From: Robinsoniella peoriensis
GTDB lineage: Bacteria; Bacillota; Clostridia; Lachnospirales; Lachnospiraceae
DNA: 40,758 bases
Strand: one strand, 5' to 3'
Assembly: GCF_042680125.1 (NCBI RefSeq)
Contig: NZ_JBHTNY010000058.1
Shown here: one piece after another, positions 8,906 to 16,106 of the stretch
How the letters are laid out: each line of letters opens with the position of its first letter
Numbering within the stretch: the stretch's first letter is position 1
Position numbers and translations under genes: made by a program
The notes under the pieces: generated by a model
Database searches by the model: none
What the model was told of the DNA's origin: nothing
The model's input: the letters and a program-made list of their open reading frames with translations, nothing else

Positions 8906-9439
8906 TTACCGCTCAATACCGTCACGTGCCGCCTGTCCCTGGTTGAAGGGATGTTTAATCTTTCTTATCTCAGATACATAGTCGGCAGCATCTATCAGTT
9001 CCTGGCTAGGGGTGTTTCCCGTTATGATGACCTCAAGATTTTCCGGCTTATCTTTGAGGAAATCTAAAACTACCTTTTCATCCAGCAGTCCTGCGCTGAT
9101 GGTATAAATTGTTTCATCCATAAATAGCACATCATATCCTTCTTCTTTGGCAATCTGTGTCACTTTTAAAAACTGCTGTTTGTAAAACTCCCTGCGCTCT
9201 GCCTTTTCCTCCTGTGTCATTTGAAAACTAAATTTTTCTTCCTCCAGCCCATCTATGATACGGATATTGTCTACCTTTTCCAAAATCTTACGTTCACTGG
9301 TCTTATTGTTCTTCATAAACTGGTAAACCAGAACCTTGTACCCGAATCCTGCTGCCCTGATCGTCAGCCCCATACCGGTTGTAGTTTTTCCTTTTCCATC
9401 ACCATAATAAATATGAACCAAACCTGTTCCTTTTAACAT
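8906..9439 (-). CDS. cobO: Cob(I)yrinic acid a,c-diamide adenosyltransferase (CobO/BtuR type)
   Basis: The 177-residue enzyme would transfer the adenosyl group of ATP to reduced corrinoids, giving adenosylcobalamin in the cytoplasm. The P-loop GDGKGKTT at residues 13-20 is the CobA/CobO/BtuR signature. FMDETIY, ITGNTPSQELIDAADYVSEI and the C-terminal HPFNQGQAARDGIER also match the family, whose usual length is 170-200. The start is ATG at 9439, with AGGAGG at 9447-9452 seven bases upstream. A TTG two codons earlier is only one base from that ribosome site and is not credible. No other cobalamin gene is nearby, so the enzyme probably serves salvage. It has its own terminator. Confidence 0.93.
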   Translation of the reverse strand: MLKGTGLVHIYYGDGKGKTTTGMGLTIRAAGFGYKVLVYQFMKNNKTSERKILEKVDNIRIIDGLEEEKFSFQMTQEEKAERREFYKQQFLKVTQIAKEEGYDVLFMDETIYTISAGLLDEKVVLDFLKDKPENLEVIITGNTPSQELIDAADYVSEIRKIKHPFNQGQAARDGIER

Positions 9440-9571
9440 TTCCAAACCTCCTGATTTATTTTAATATATGTTCGTGCAGCATTTTATGTGGGCAATGATG
9501 TACAAACGATTCCAACGTGTTATGATTATTTATTTTACCATAAGTGTTTATAGAAAAACAGATAAAATGGG

Positions 9572-9629
9572 AAAACAAAAGAGCAGGAATCAGATGCCAG
9601 AACTCACCTGGCAATTATCCCTGCTCTTT
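9572..9629 (-). terminator. Two-tier terminator of the EIIC-like gene
   Basis: AAAGAGCAGG (9578-9587) pairs with CCTGCTCTTT (9620-9629). A second stem, TGCCAG/CTGGCA, is nested inside the loop. On the minus strand the outer stem is followed by TTTTGTTTT. Confidence 0.85.
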
Positions 9630-9640
9630 CTGAGGCTATA

Positions 9641-10705
9641 TTACAAATCCAACTTCATATCACCTGGTTTTATCCAGTTTCTCTTTCTCATAAATTCTGA
9701 TACAATCAGCGTTACAATTGCAGGAAGTAAGATCTGTATCACCGCTATTTTGATTAAAACTACGGTAGATCCCTCCACAGGAGCCATAGTCTGATACGTC
9801 ATGATCTGTCCTACCAGTCCTGCGGTTCCCATACCGGAACCAGTTGCATTACTGGTCATTTTTAAGATCATCGTACCACCAGGCCCTAATATGGCACTGG
9901 ATAAAATTGCGGGAATCCATATAACCGGCTTTCGTACGATGTTGGGTACCTGGAGCATAGAGGTTCCTATACCCTGGGCAAGAAGCCCCGCCACTTTATT
10001 TTCCCGGTAACTGGCTACTGCAAATCCTACCATGTTGCAGCAGCACCCTATGGTAGCCGCTCCTGCTGCCAGACCGGAAAGATTGAGGATTACGCCCAGT
10101 GCAGCCGAGCTGATGGGAAGTGTTAAAACCATACCCATGATTACAGATACGATAATCCCCATCAGGAATGGCTGCTGCTCGGTTCCCCAGTTAATAATTG
10201 CTCCAAGTCCTTCCATAAATCTGGAAATGGGCGGTCCAACCAGAAGGCCTACCGCTGCACCGGATGCAATTGTTGCAATCGGTGTTACCAGAATATCGAT
10301 TTTCGTTTTCCCGGATACCAGATGTCCCACTTCAATTGCTACATATGCGGCGATAAAAGCTCCCAGGGGTTCACCCGGTCCAGCCAGAACAATCGCCCCG
10401 TCCACCAGAACGGTGCCTGCCAGAATCTTGCCTGCAAAGCCGCCAATCATACCGGCCGTTGCCGCAGAAAGTACTACCAGCGGACTTTCTTTGAACTTAT
10501 AGGCAACACCCACACCAATACCTGCACTGGTCATGGCTGCCGCCACCTTGCCCACCTGGAATAGCAGCGCTCCAATATCGCCCCCGATCAGATTTGCAAT
10601 CTGTTGAATGATGGTTCCAACAATCAATGTAGCAAACAGGCCCAGAGCCATGCCGCTTAGACCATCAATGAAAACTCTGTTTAAATACCTTTTAATTAAA
10701 TTCAT
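9641..10705 (-). CDS. Orphan PTS EIIC-type integral membrane protein (PTS_EIIC_2 family)
   Basis: A 354-residue, very hydrophobic protein with about eight to ten membrane segments and many Gly/Ala/Pro-rich turns, for example VGPPISRFMEGLGAIINWG and AGPGEPLGAFIAAYVAIEVGH. The composition and the MNLIKRYLNRVFIDGLSGMA start resemble the PTS_EIIC_2 group, predicted membrane components without attached EIIA or EIIB. No EIIA or EIIB gene lies nearby, so sugar phosphorylation is not supported. The start is the ATG at 10705, behind GGGAGGGAAAG; an upstream in-frame ATG lacks this site. The niacin repressor NiaR is encoded just upstream and a palindrome overlies this gene's promoter. That suggests, but does not prove, a role in NAD-precursor handling. 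Confidence 0.75.
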   Translation of the reverse strand: MNLIKRYLNRVFIDGLSGMALGLFATLIVGTIIQQIANLIGGDIGALLFQVGKVAAAMTSAGIGVGVAYKFKESPLVVLSAATAGMIGGFAGKILAGTVLVDGAIVLAGPGEPLGAFIAAYVAIEVGHLVSGKTKIDILVTPIATIASGAAVGLLVGPPISRFMEGLGAIINWGTEQQPFLMGIIVSVIMGMVLTLPISSAALGVILNLSGLAAGAATIGCCCNMVGFAVASYRENKVAGLLAQGIGTSMLQVPNIVRKPVIWIPAILSSAILGPGGTMILKMTSNATGSGMGTAGLVGQIMTYQTMAPVEGSTVVLIKIAVIQILLPAIVTLIVSEFMRKRNWIKPGDMKLDL

Positions 10706-10771
10706 CTTTCCCTCCCGGATCGTATTAGCCATCAATTAAGACTTTACCCTATAAAATAGTCTTTATACAGT

Positions 10772-10801
10772 ATTATAAGTTCTTGACAGCTGTCTTGTCA
10801 C
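10772..10801 (-). promoter_or_regulatory. Promoter of the EIIC-like gene
   Basis: On the minus strand GTGACA at 10796-10801 and TATAAT at 10772-10777 are separated by 18 bp. The start codon at 10705 is about 65 bp downstream. The spacer contains the palindrome listed separately. Confidence 0.65.
10784..10800. promoter_or_regulatory. Candidate NiaR operator overlapping a core promoter
   Basis: TGACA (10784-10788) and TGTCA (10796-10800) form inverted half-sites seven bases apart, and a perfect 10-bp palindrome GACAGCTGTC covers 10785-10794. The element fills the -35 to -10 interval of the EIIC-like gene's promoter, an ideal place for repression. TGTC/GACA half-sites fit my recollection of NiaR boxes in other Firmicutes. 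Assignment to NiaR also rests on the adjacent gene. Confidence 0.55.
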
Positions 10802-10829
10802 TGGGGAAAATGTACCATATTTTTGATCA

Positions 10830-11342
10830 TTAATCAAGTATTCTTTTTTCTTTTAGCTCATTTTCAATCTCATCCAGAATTTCTTCGGAATCCGCCTCGA
10901 TTGTATGATAATGTACCCCATCCGTCAACGCATTGAGCGGGCGGGTCTTATAATGCTCCACCTTATTTACAAATTCATCTGCATCTCTTCTGTTTGAGAT
11001 AATCAGGTCTACCATAATCTGCCCATATATTTCATGCTCTACAACCACATCCAGCATTTTCCCGCCCAGGTCAACGACACAGTACAACTCTTCCCGGGTC
11101 TGGTCTGCACGGTGTTTTACCCGAACCGACCGCCTTGCCCTTGCCGGAACTGATGTATGGTAGAGTATATAGCCCTTATTGGTAGACAGTATATTTTTAT
11201 TAACCGCCCGTAAAAGTGCAATATCCTGGACAATAACCTGACGGCTGACAGACAGTCTTTTCGCCAGTTCTGTCCCAGACACAGGAACCTGGCTCTGTTC
11301 CAGGATTTTAATGATTTGTTCTCGTCTTTCTAATGTTTCCAT
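10830..11342 (-). CDS. niaR: NiaR-type niacin-responsive transcriptional repressor
   Basis: The 170-residue protein has an N-terminal winged helix-turn-helix (about 5-60; SGTELAKRLSVSRQVIVQDIALLR) joined to a 3H domain (about 85-165), named for its conserved histidines; His77, His103, His144 and His146 are candidates here. In Firmicutes this architecture is NiaR/YrxA, which represses NAD synthesis and niacin uptake genes when nicotinic acid is present. The start ATG has GGAGG upstream and a sigma-A promoter at 11380-11409. The gene points at the EIIC-like gene, and a palindromic candidate operator lies between them. No nadABC or pncB genes are in the window. Confidence 0.88.
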   Translation of the reverse strand: METLERREQIIKILEQSQVPVSGTELAKRLSVSRQVIVQDIALLRAVNKNILSTNKGYILYHTSVPARARRSVRVKHRADQTREELYCVVDLGGKMLDVVVEHEIYGQIMVDLIISNRRDADEFVNKVEHYKTRPLNALTDGVHYHTIEADSEEILDEIENELKEKRILD

Positions 11343-11379
11343 AAATGTAAACGCCTCCGGGATTTTTGTATTTGGTATG

Positions 11380-11409
11380 ATTATACTATGGAAACATGGC
11401 AGAGGGCAA
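11380..11409 (-). promoter_or_regulatory. Promoter of niaR
   Basis: On the minus strand TTGCCC (11404-11409) and TATAAT (11380-11385) are separated by 18 bp, 38 bp upstream of the start codon. Confidence 0.65.
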
Positions 11410-11448
11410 CCAATAATCCCTGCATTTCCTATTTACAATAAATTAGGT

Positions 11449-11477
11449 TTATTGTATGATGTAACATAGAATATACT
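11449..11477 (+). promoter_or_regulatory. Promoter of the beta-lactamase-fold gene
   Basis: TTATTG (11449-11454) and TATACT (11472-11477) are spaced 17 bp, and a GAAAGG ribosome site at 11481 precedes the ATG at 11497. It diverges from the niaR promoter. Confidence 0.6.
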
Positions 11478-11496
11478 GTCGAAAGGTTGATACAAA

Positions 11497-12927
11497 ATGA
11501 TAAAAGATAAAGAAGCACTACTTTTTAAATCGCTTCAATGTTTGGCCGTTATTGTTCTCGCCTTCTTGCTCGGTTCTGCCGCATATTCGGAAAAAACAGT
11601 CTATACCGTTGCATCCGGACAGGAATCGGACTCACTGTCCCTGAAAACCAACAGTTCATCCGATTCATCGGGGACATCCAACAGTGAAGCGGAGAAAACA
11701 GGTACATTAGAACTTCATATATATGACCAGATTACGGAAAAAATCACCGAGCTTCAGGAACTGCGTATAAGTCTGCTAGAAAACTCAGGCAGTGATTCCA
11801 ACGAAATGGATGATACAGACGATGCTCCCTACAGCTCAGAATTGAATGAGTATGATTTTACAGAAAAAGAAACTACTGCCGAATATTCCAGCAGTACTAC
11901 TGTCACAGAAAAAGCTGAATCCGAATCGGAATACTATAAAATTTCATCAGAAGAATCTGATACAGATTCCAAATATCAGATTTATACCAAAAAAGATACC
12001 GCAGTTATCAACTCCTCACCGGAAACAGAACCATCCACTACGGAAATTGAATCAATCATGGCTTCCCCTGAAAGTTATCTTCTCCGATATAGTGAAGAAC
12101 CTTCAAAGAAATCCATTCCCCAGACTTTTGACCTGAGGGTAGGAAAAGAAGCGGGACTGACACCATTATATCTACACAAAAAGCTTCCCATCAAGCAGAC
12201 CTGGGAAGAGTTTGAAGGTACACTTACCAATATGCTTGACAGCTTCGCGGGCGATTGGGGGCTTTACCTGAAAAATTTAAAAACAGGAGACGTGATCAGC
12301 ATCAATGAACATCCCATGGAATCAGCCAGTCTGATTAAGCTTTACATCATGGGAACCGTGTACCAGCATATTGCAGATGGAACTCTTGAAAAAACCGAAA
12401 CCATTGACCGACTGTTAAATGATATGATCACCGTAAGTGACAATGAGTCTTCCAATGAACTGGTGCGATCCCTGTCACCGACCAAAGACCACAGTGAAGG
12501 CATGAAGATGGTAAATGAATTTATCCAGAAGAACGGCTTTAAAAACACCAAGCAGGTAAACGGACTGGCTGATCCCAGCCTCTGGGTAGAAAATGCAGTA
12601 AACCAGACTTCCCCCGCTGACTGCGGAAAACTTTTGGAAAAAATATATAAAGGAAAACTTGTTTCGCACCTTGCTTCAAGAAGCATGGAAGATCTCCTTT
12701 TAAATCAGAAAATCACTTATAAGATTCCAGCCGGACTTCCGGAAAGCGTGACAAGTGCAAATAAAACAGGTGAGGTCAGCAACTCCGAAAATGATGCTGC
12801 TATTGTATATTCCAACGCCTGTGATTACATACTATGCATTATGTCCACAGACCTGGCTGCCACCAATTCAGCAGTAAATCACATCAACAGTTTATCCTCA
12901 CTGATCTATGACTACTTTAATGAATAA
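11497..12927 (+). CDS. Membrane-anchored class A beta-lactamase-fold serine hydrolase
   Basis: The 476-residue protein has one N-terminal membrane segment (about 12-30), a long Ser/Thr/Glu-rich extracellular stalk (40-200) and a C-terminal domain of the class A beta-lactamase/transpeptidase fold (about 230-476). All three active-site motifs are present: S278-L-I-K281, S314-D-N316 and K423-T-G425. The segment after SDN that should carry the omega-loop glutamate (ExxLN in true class A enzymes) reads GLADPSLWVENAV with no matching ExxLN. Efficient deacylation of beta-lactams is therefore doubtful. A wall-directed peptidase or penicillin-binding role, or a non-catalytic one, is more likely. It is probably co-transcribed with the small gene 53 bp downstream and ends at a terminator at 13316-13343. 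Confidence 0.83.
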   Translation: MIKDKEALLFKSLQCLAVIVLAFLLGSAAYSEKTVYTVASGQESDSLSLKTNSSSDSSGTSNSEAEKTGTLELHIYDQITEKITELQELRISLLENSGSDSNEMDDTDDAPYSSELNEYDFTEKETTAEYSSSTTVTEKAESESEYYKISSEESDTDSKYQIYTKKDTAVINSSPETEPSTTEIESIMASPESYLLRYSEEPSKKSIPQTFDLRVGKEAGLTPLYLHKKLPIKQTWEEFEGTLTNMLDSFAGDWGLYLKNLKTGDVISINEHPMESASLIKLYIMGTVYQHIADGTLEKTETIDRLLNDMITVSDNESSNELVRSLSPTKDHSEGMKMVNEFIQKNGFKNTKQVNGLADPSLWVENAVNQTSPADCGKLLEKIYKGKLVSHLASRSMEDLLLNQKITYKIPAGLPESVTSANKTGEVSNSENDAAIVYSNACDYILCIMSTDLAATNSAVNHINSLSSLIYDYFNE

Positions 12928-12980
12928 GCGGCAGTTTGAAATCTTGAATAGACGAACAGCAAGAAAGGAAACACATTAAT

Positions 12981-13244
12981 ATGATGCGAATATGGTTTAA
13001 GATATTTAAAGATAATAAAATGCTGCGGGATACCGTGATCTGTGATGACACCGGTGAAACCAGAACCCATAAAATTTTTAATGCCCTGGATGCCGCCTGT
13101 TACGAATTTGATCTGGGTAAGCCACTGTGGCTGGATGCAACAGTGGCTGAGTTCAAACGCCATGATAAAGCACGTTTTAATCAGGATAATTTTATTGAAT
13201 CGATTGATTTTGATTATTTGGAGATACATGTTATTGAGGAATAG
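12981..13244 (+). CDS. Small conserved-looking protein of unknown function
   Basis: This 87-residue acidic protein has no signal peptide or membrane segment. It has a KxLRDTVICDD start region, an ALDAACYEFDLGKPLWLDATVAEF centre and a hydrophobic/acidic end (DYLEIHVIEE). I do not recognise a named family. It is real rather than chance: AAAGGA stands 11 bp upstream of ATG, it follows the beta-lactamase-fold gene in the same direction by 53 bp, and a terminator follows. Start at 12981 or the next codon (12984) cannot be decided. Confidence 0.75.
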   Translation: MMRIWFKIFKDNKMLRDTVICDDTGETRTHKIFNALDAACYEFDLGKPLWLDATVAEFKRHDKARFNQDNFIESIDFDYLEIHVIEE

Positions 13245-13315
13245 ACTCTCACAAGACTTGACGCACATCTGGCAAAAATTGATTTCAAACCATTCTCTAA
13301 AACGCATTACGAATG

Positions 13316-13343
13316 AAGCCTCCTGCTAAAGGGGGCTTTATTT
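13316..13343 (+). terminator. Rho-independent terminator of the + strand pair
   Basis: AAGCCTCC pairs with GGGGGCTT (one G-T pair) around a 7-nt loop, followed by TTTATTT. Confidence 0.85.
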
Positions 13344-13404
13344 AGAACTTCTTTCTCCCACAGTGGCTACAAATGAATTCCATTCTCTCTCAAACAGCAA
13401 TATA

Positions 13405-14361
13405 TCAAACTACATTTCGCTTTTCTCCGTTTTGAAATGCTTGAATATTTAAATATACTTCTTTCATCAGCCTCTCTCTGGCTTCCTTGCTGATCCATCC
13501 AATATGAGGGGTAATGAGTAATTTCCTGCTATCCTGGATTTCCAACAACGGATTGTCCTTTTTCATGGGCTCTTCTGTCAGGACATCCAATCCGGCACCT
13601 CCAATCATCCCCTCTTTTAATGCTTCTGCTAAATCTCTTTCATTTACAATAGGACCTCTTGCTACGTTTAACAAAATTGCTGTATTTTTCATTTTTTCAA
13701 AAGCCTGTAAATTCAACAGATTCTCGGTATCCGAATTAAGCGGGGCATGTACCGAGATAATATCAGACCGATGCAGCAGAGAATCAAAATCAACCTGCTC
13801 ATAAACCGCATCTTTATTTCTTCCCGAAGTAGAATAATAGATTATATGGCAGCCAAGAGCCTCTGCAATCCTGGCTGTACGCCTGCCGATTGCCCCTAAT
13901 CCGATAATCCCCCAGTTCTTACCTTCCAGTTCAAAAATCTGCTCACCAAAATGTGTAAATAGCTCACTTTTCACATACTCCCCGCTTTTTACATACTGGT
14001 CATAATAACTTAATTTATGTAACAAAAACAGCGCCATGGAAATTGTATGTTGTGCAACTGCATTTGTGGAATACCCTGCCACATTGGCAACTGTTATATT
14101 TCTGGAATCCAGATACTCCTTATCCAGCACATTATAACCGGTCGCCGTTACTGCAATCATTTTCAGATTTGTGGCACTCACAAGATTCTCCTTATTCATG
14201 GGCACTTTATTCATGATCACAATGTCTGCATCTTTTACCCTTTGCGCTACCTCATGTTCCTGGGTTGTATCATAGACAGCCACTTGCCCAAGTTCTTTAA
14301 AACAAGACAAATCCATATCATTTCCTATTGTTTTTCCTTCTAATATCACGATCTTCATCAT
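13405..14361 (-). CDS. D-2-hydroxyacid dehydrogenase (NAD-dependent; glycerate/hydroxypyruvate type)
   Basis: The 318-residue cytoplasmic oxidoreductase interconverts a 2-keto acid and a D-2-hydroxy acid. The Rossmann motif GLGAIG is at about 154-159 and the catalytic trio is visible as Arg235 (NVARGP), Glu264 (TEEP) and His286 (TPHIGW). The TPHIGWISKEAR ending resembles glycerate/hydroxypyruvate reductases more than D-lactate dehydrogenases, but the substrate cannot be fixed. I place the start at the ATG pair at 14361/14358, which has AAAGGA about 8 bp upstream and puts the first beta strand (KIVILEG) at the N-terminus as usual. The ATG at 14382 lies upstream of that site. It is a single gene; a terminator-like hairpin stands about 75 bp upstream. 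Confidence 0.88.
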   Translation of the reverse strand: MMKIVILEGKTIGNDMDLSCFKELGQVAVYDTTQEHEVAQRVKDADIVIMNKVPMNKENLVSATNLKMIAVTATGYNVLDKEYLDSRNITVANVAGYSTNAVAQHTISMALFLLHKLSYYDQYVKSGEYVKSELFTHFGEQIFELEGKNWGIIGLGAIGRRTARIAEALGCHIIYYSTSGRNKDAVYEQVDFDSLLHRSDIISVHAPLNSDTENLLNLQAFEKMKNTAILLNVARGPIVNERDLAEALKEGMIGGAGLDVLTEEPMKKDNPLLEIQDSRKLLITPHIGWISKEARERLMKEVYLNIQAFQNGEKRNVV

Positions 14362-14683
14362 TACGGCTTTCCTTTCCGACATCTCATACTACCTGCGTTT
14401 AGGCGTTTACCTGAATCCATATAAAATCCATCGGAAAAAGGCCACCTTATATAACACAAGGCAGCCCCCTTCTATATGAATTTATGCAGTTTTCCTGATT
14501 TTGTGAACCATATCTAGAATTAGGCCCACTTATCCCTGGAATCGCACTAATTAAAACCTATATCTATGAACTTCTATCTTAAAAATACTAATTGTTACAA
14601 AATAGCTGCTTCGATCTATTTTAACATCATCTGCCGCAGACTGCGGCTAAATACCTTTCTTAATACCTCGATAAAAATCACTT
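14362..14683. other. Intergenic stretch between pgi and the dehydrogenase
   Basis: About 320 bp without a gene. It holds the hairpin-T5 terminator at 14435-14466, a possible minus-strand promoter at 14479-14507 and a short GCCGCA/TGCGGC stem near 14634-14648. The rest is AT-rich and shows nothing else. Confidence 0.7.
14435..14466 (-). terminator. Terminator between pgi and the dehydrogenase
   Basis: On the minus strand GGCTGCCTT pairs with AAGGTGGCC (nine pairs, two G-T) around a 9-nt loop and is followed by TTTTT. It lies 218 bp past the pgi stop, so it either ends a long pgi 3' region or acts as a leader terminator of the dehydrogenase gene. Confidence 0.75.
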
Positions 14684-16033
14684 CTATAAACGTTTTAACA
14701 ATTCTTCTCTTTCTTTTTCAAATCCTGGTTTTCCAAGTAACGCAAACATATTCTTCTTGTAGCTTTCGACACCCGGCTGATTGAAAGGATTTACTCCCAA
14801 TGTATAGCCGCTGACACCACATGCAAATTCGAAGAAATAGAACAACTCACCTAAGGAAAACTCATCCTGCTTCGGAATAGTAACCATAAGATTTGGCACA
14901 TTTCCATCCGTATGAGCAAGGATCGTTCCATTCATAGCACTTTTATTTACAAAATCCACAGTTTGTCCTGCAAGATAATTGAGGCCATCTAAATCTACCG
15001 GCTCTTCCCCAATTTTTAACTCACACTGAGACTCTTCTACATTCAACACTGTTTCGAACATAATACGGCTTCCGTCCTGGATAAACTGACCCATAGAATG
15101 AAGATCTGTAGTCAGATCTACGCTTGCAGGGAATATTCCCTTTTGGTCTTTTCCTTCACTTTCGCCATATAATTGTTTCCACCATTCAGATACGTAGTGT
15201 AAGCTTGGTTCATAGTTGGCTAATATTTCTACTGATTTGCCTTTTCTTAACAGAATATTACGGATTGCTGCATACTGTAATGCATCATTTTCTTCAAAAT
15301 CAGCATCCAGAGCGCGCTGTCTTCCGGACGCAGCGCCCTCCATCAACTTCTTAATATCTGCTCCACTTACTGCGATAGGAAGCAGTCCTACTGCGGTTAA
15401 TACGGAGAAACGTCCGCCTACATCATCCGGAACTACGAAGCTTTCATAACCTTCTTCGGTAGCCAGGTTTTTAAGGGCCCCTCTGGCCTTGTCCGTTGTA
15501 GCATAGATTCTCTTGGCTGCTTCTGCCTTGCCATATTTTGTTTCCAGCATTTCTTTGAAAATACGAAAAGCAATTGCTGGTTCAGTAGTGGTACCTGATT
15601 TTGATATAATGTTTACAGAAAAATCTCTGTCCCCGATAACATCGATTAAATGCTTTAAATAGGTGCTGCTGATGCTGTTTCCTACATAATAAATCTCCGG
15701 TGTCTTACGGATTTCCTTTGAAACCATATTATAAAAGCTGTGGCGTAAAAATTCTATTGCCGCTCTGGCACCAAGATAGGATCCGCCGATACCAATGACC
15801 AGCAGCACCTCACTGTCTCCCTGAATTTTTTCCGCTGACTTCTCAATTCTTCCAAACTCTTCCTTGTCATAATCTACAGGTAAATCAATCCATCCCAGGA
15901 AATCATTCCCAGCACCTGTCTTTGATACCAGCGTGTCCTTAGCAGCAGCAACTATATTTTTCATTGCTTCTACTTCGTTTTCACCAATAAATCCAGCTGC
16001 TTTTGAATAATCAAACGTTACTTTATTTCCCAT
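14684..16033 (-). CDS. pgi: Glucose-6-phosphate isomerase
   Basis: The 449-residue cytoplasmic enzyme converts glucose 6-phosphate to fructose 6-phosphate in glycolysis. The sugar-phosphate binding loop IGIGGSYLGARAAIEFL, the ISKSGTTTEPAIAFR block, the DDVGGRFSVLTAVGLLP block and the C-terminal GVNPFNQPGVESYKKNMF are all diagnostic, and the length matches the Bacillus-type enzyme (about 450). The start is the ATG at 16033, with AAGGAG eight bases upstream; a GTG three codons earlier overlaps the ribosome site. It is transcribed from its own promoter at 16078-16106, which overlaps the end of the gene upstream. Confidence 0.97.
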   Translation of the reverse strand: MGNKVTFDYSKAAGFIGENEVEAMKNIVAAAKDTLVSKTGAGNDFLGWIDLPVDYDKEEFGRIEKSAEKIQGDSEVLLVIGIGGSYLGARAAIEFLRHSFYNMVSKEIRKTPEIYYVGNSISSTYLKHLIDVIGDRDFSVNIISKSGTTTEPAIAFRIFKEMLETKYGKAEAAKRIYATTDKARGALKNLATEEGYESFVVPDDVGGRFSVLTAVGLLPIAVSGADIKKLMEGAASGRQRALDADFEENDALQYAAIRNILLRKGKSVEILANYEPSLHYVSEWWKQLYGESEGKDQKGIFPASVDLTTDLHSMGQFIQDGSRIMFETVLNVEESQCELKIGEEPVDLDGLNYLAGQTVDFVNKSAMNGTILAHTDGNVPNLMVTIPKQDEFSLGELFYFFEFACGVSGYTLGVNPFNQPGVESYKKNMFALLGKPGFEKEREELLKRL

Positions 16034-16077
16034 GATATTCACTCCTTCTATGCGTGTTTTATATGTTCTTATCCATC

Positions 16078-16106
16078 ATTCTACCAAATGTACTACACTT
16101 AATCAA
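16078..16106 (-). promoter_or_regulatory. Promoter of pgi
   Basis: On the minus strand TTGATT (16101-16106) and TAGAAT (16078-16083) are spaced exactly 17 bp. The -35 box overlaps the last codons of the upstream membrane-protein gene. Confidence 0.65.

Noticed and set aside
11497..12927. Antibiotic-resistance beta-lactamase
   Set aside because: The omega-loop glutamate motif is absent and a long stalk and membrane anchor are present, so resistance should not be claimed.
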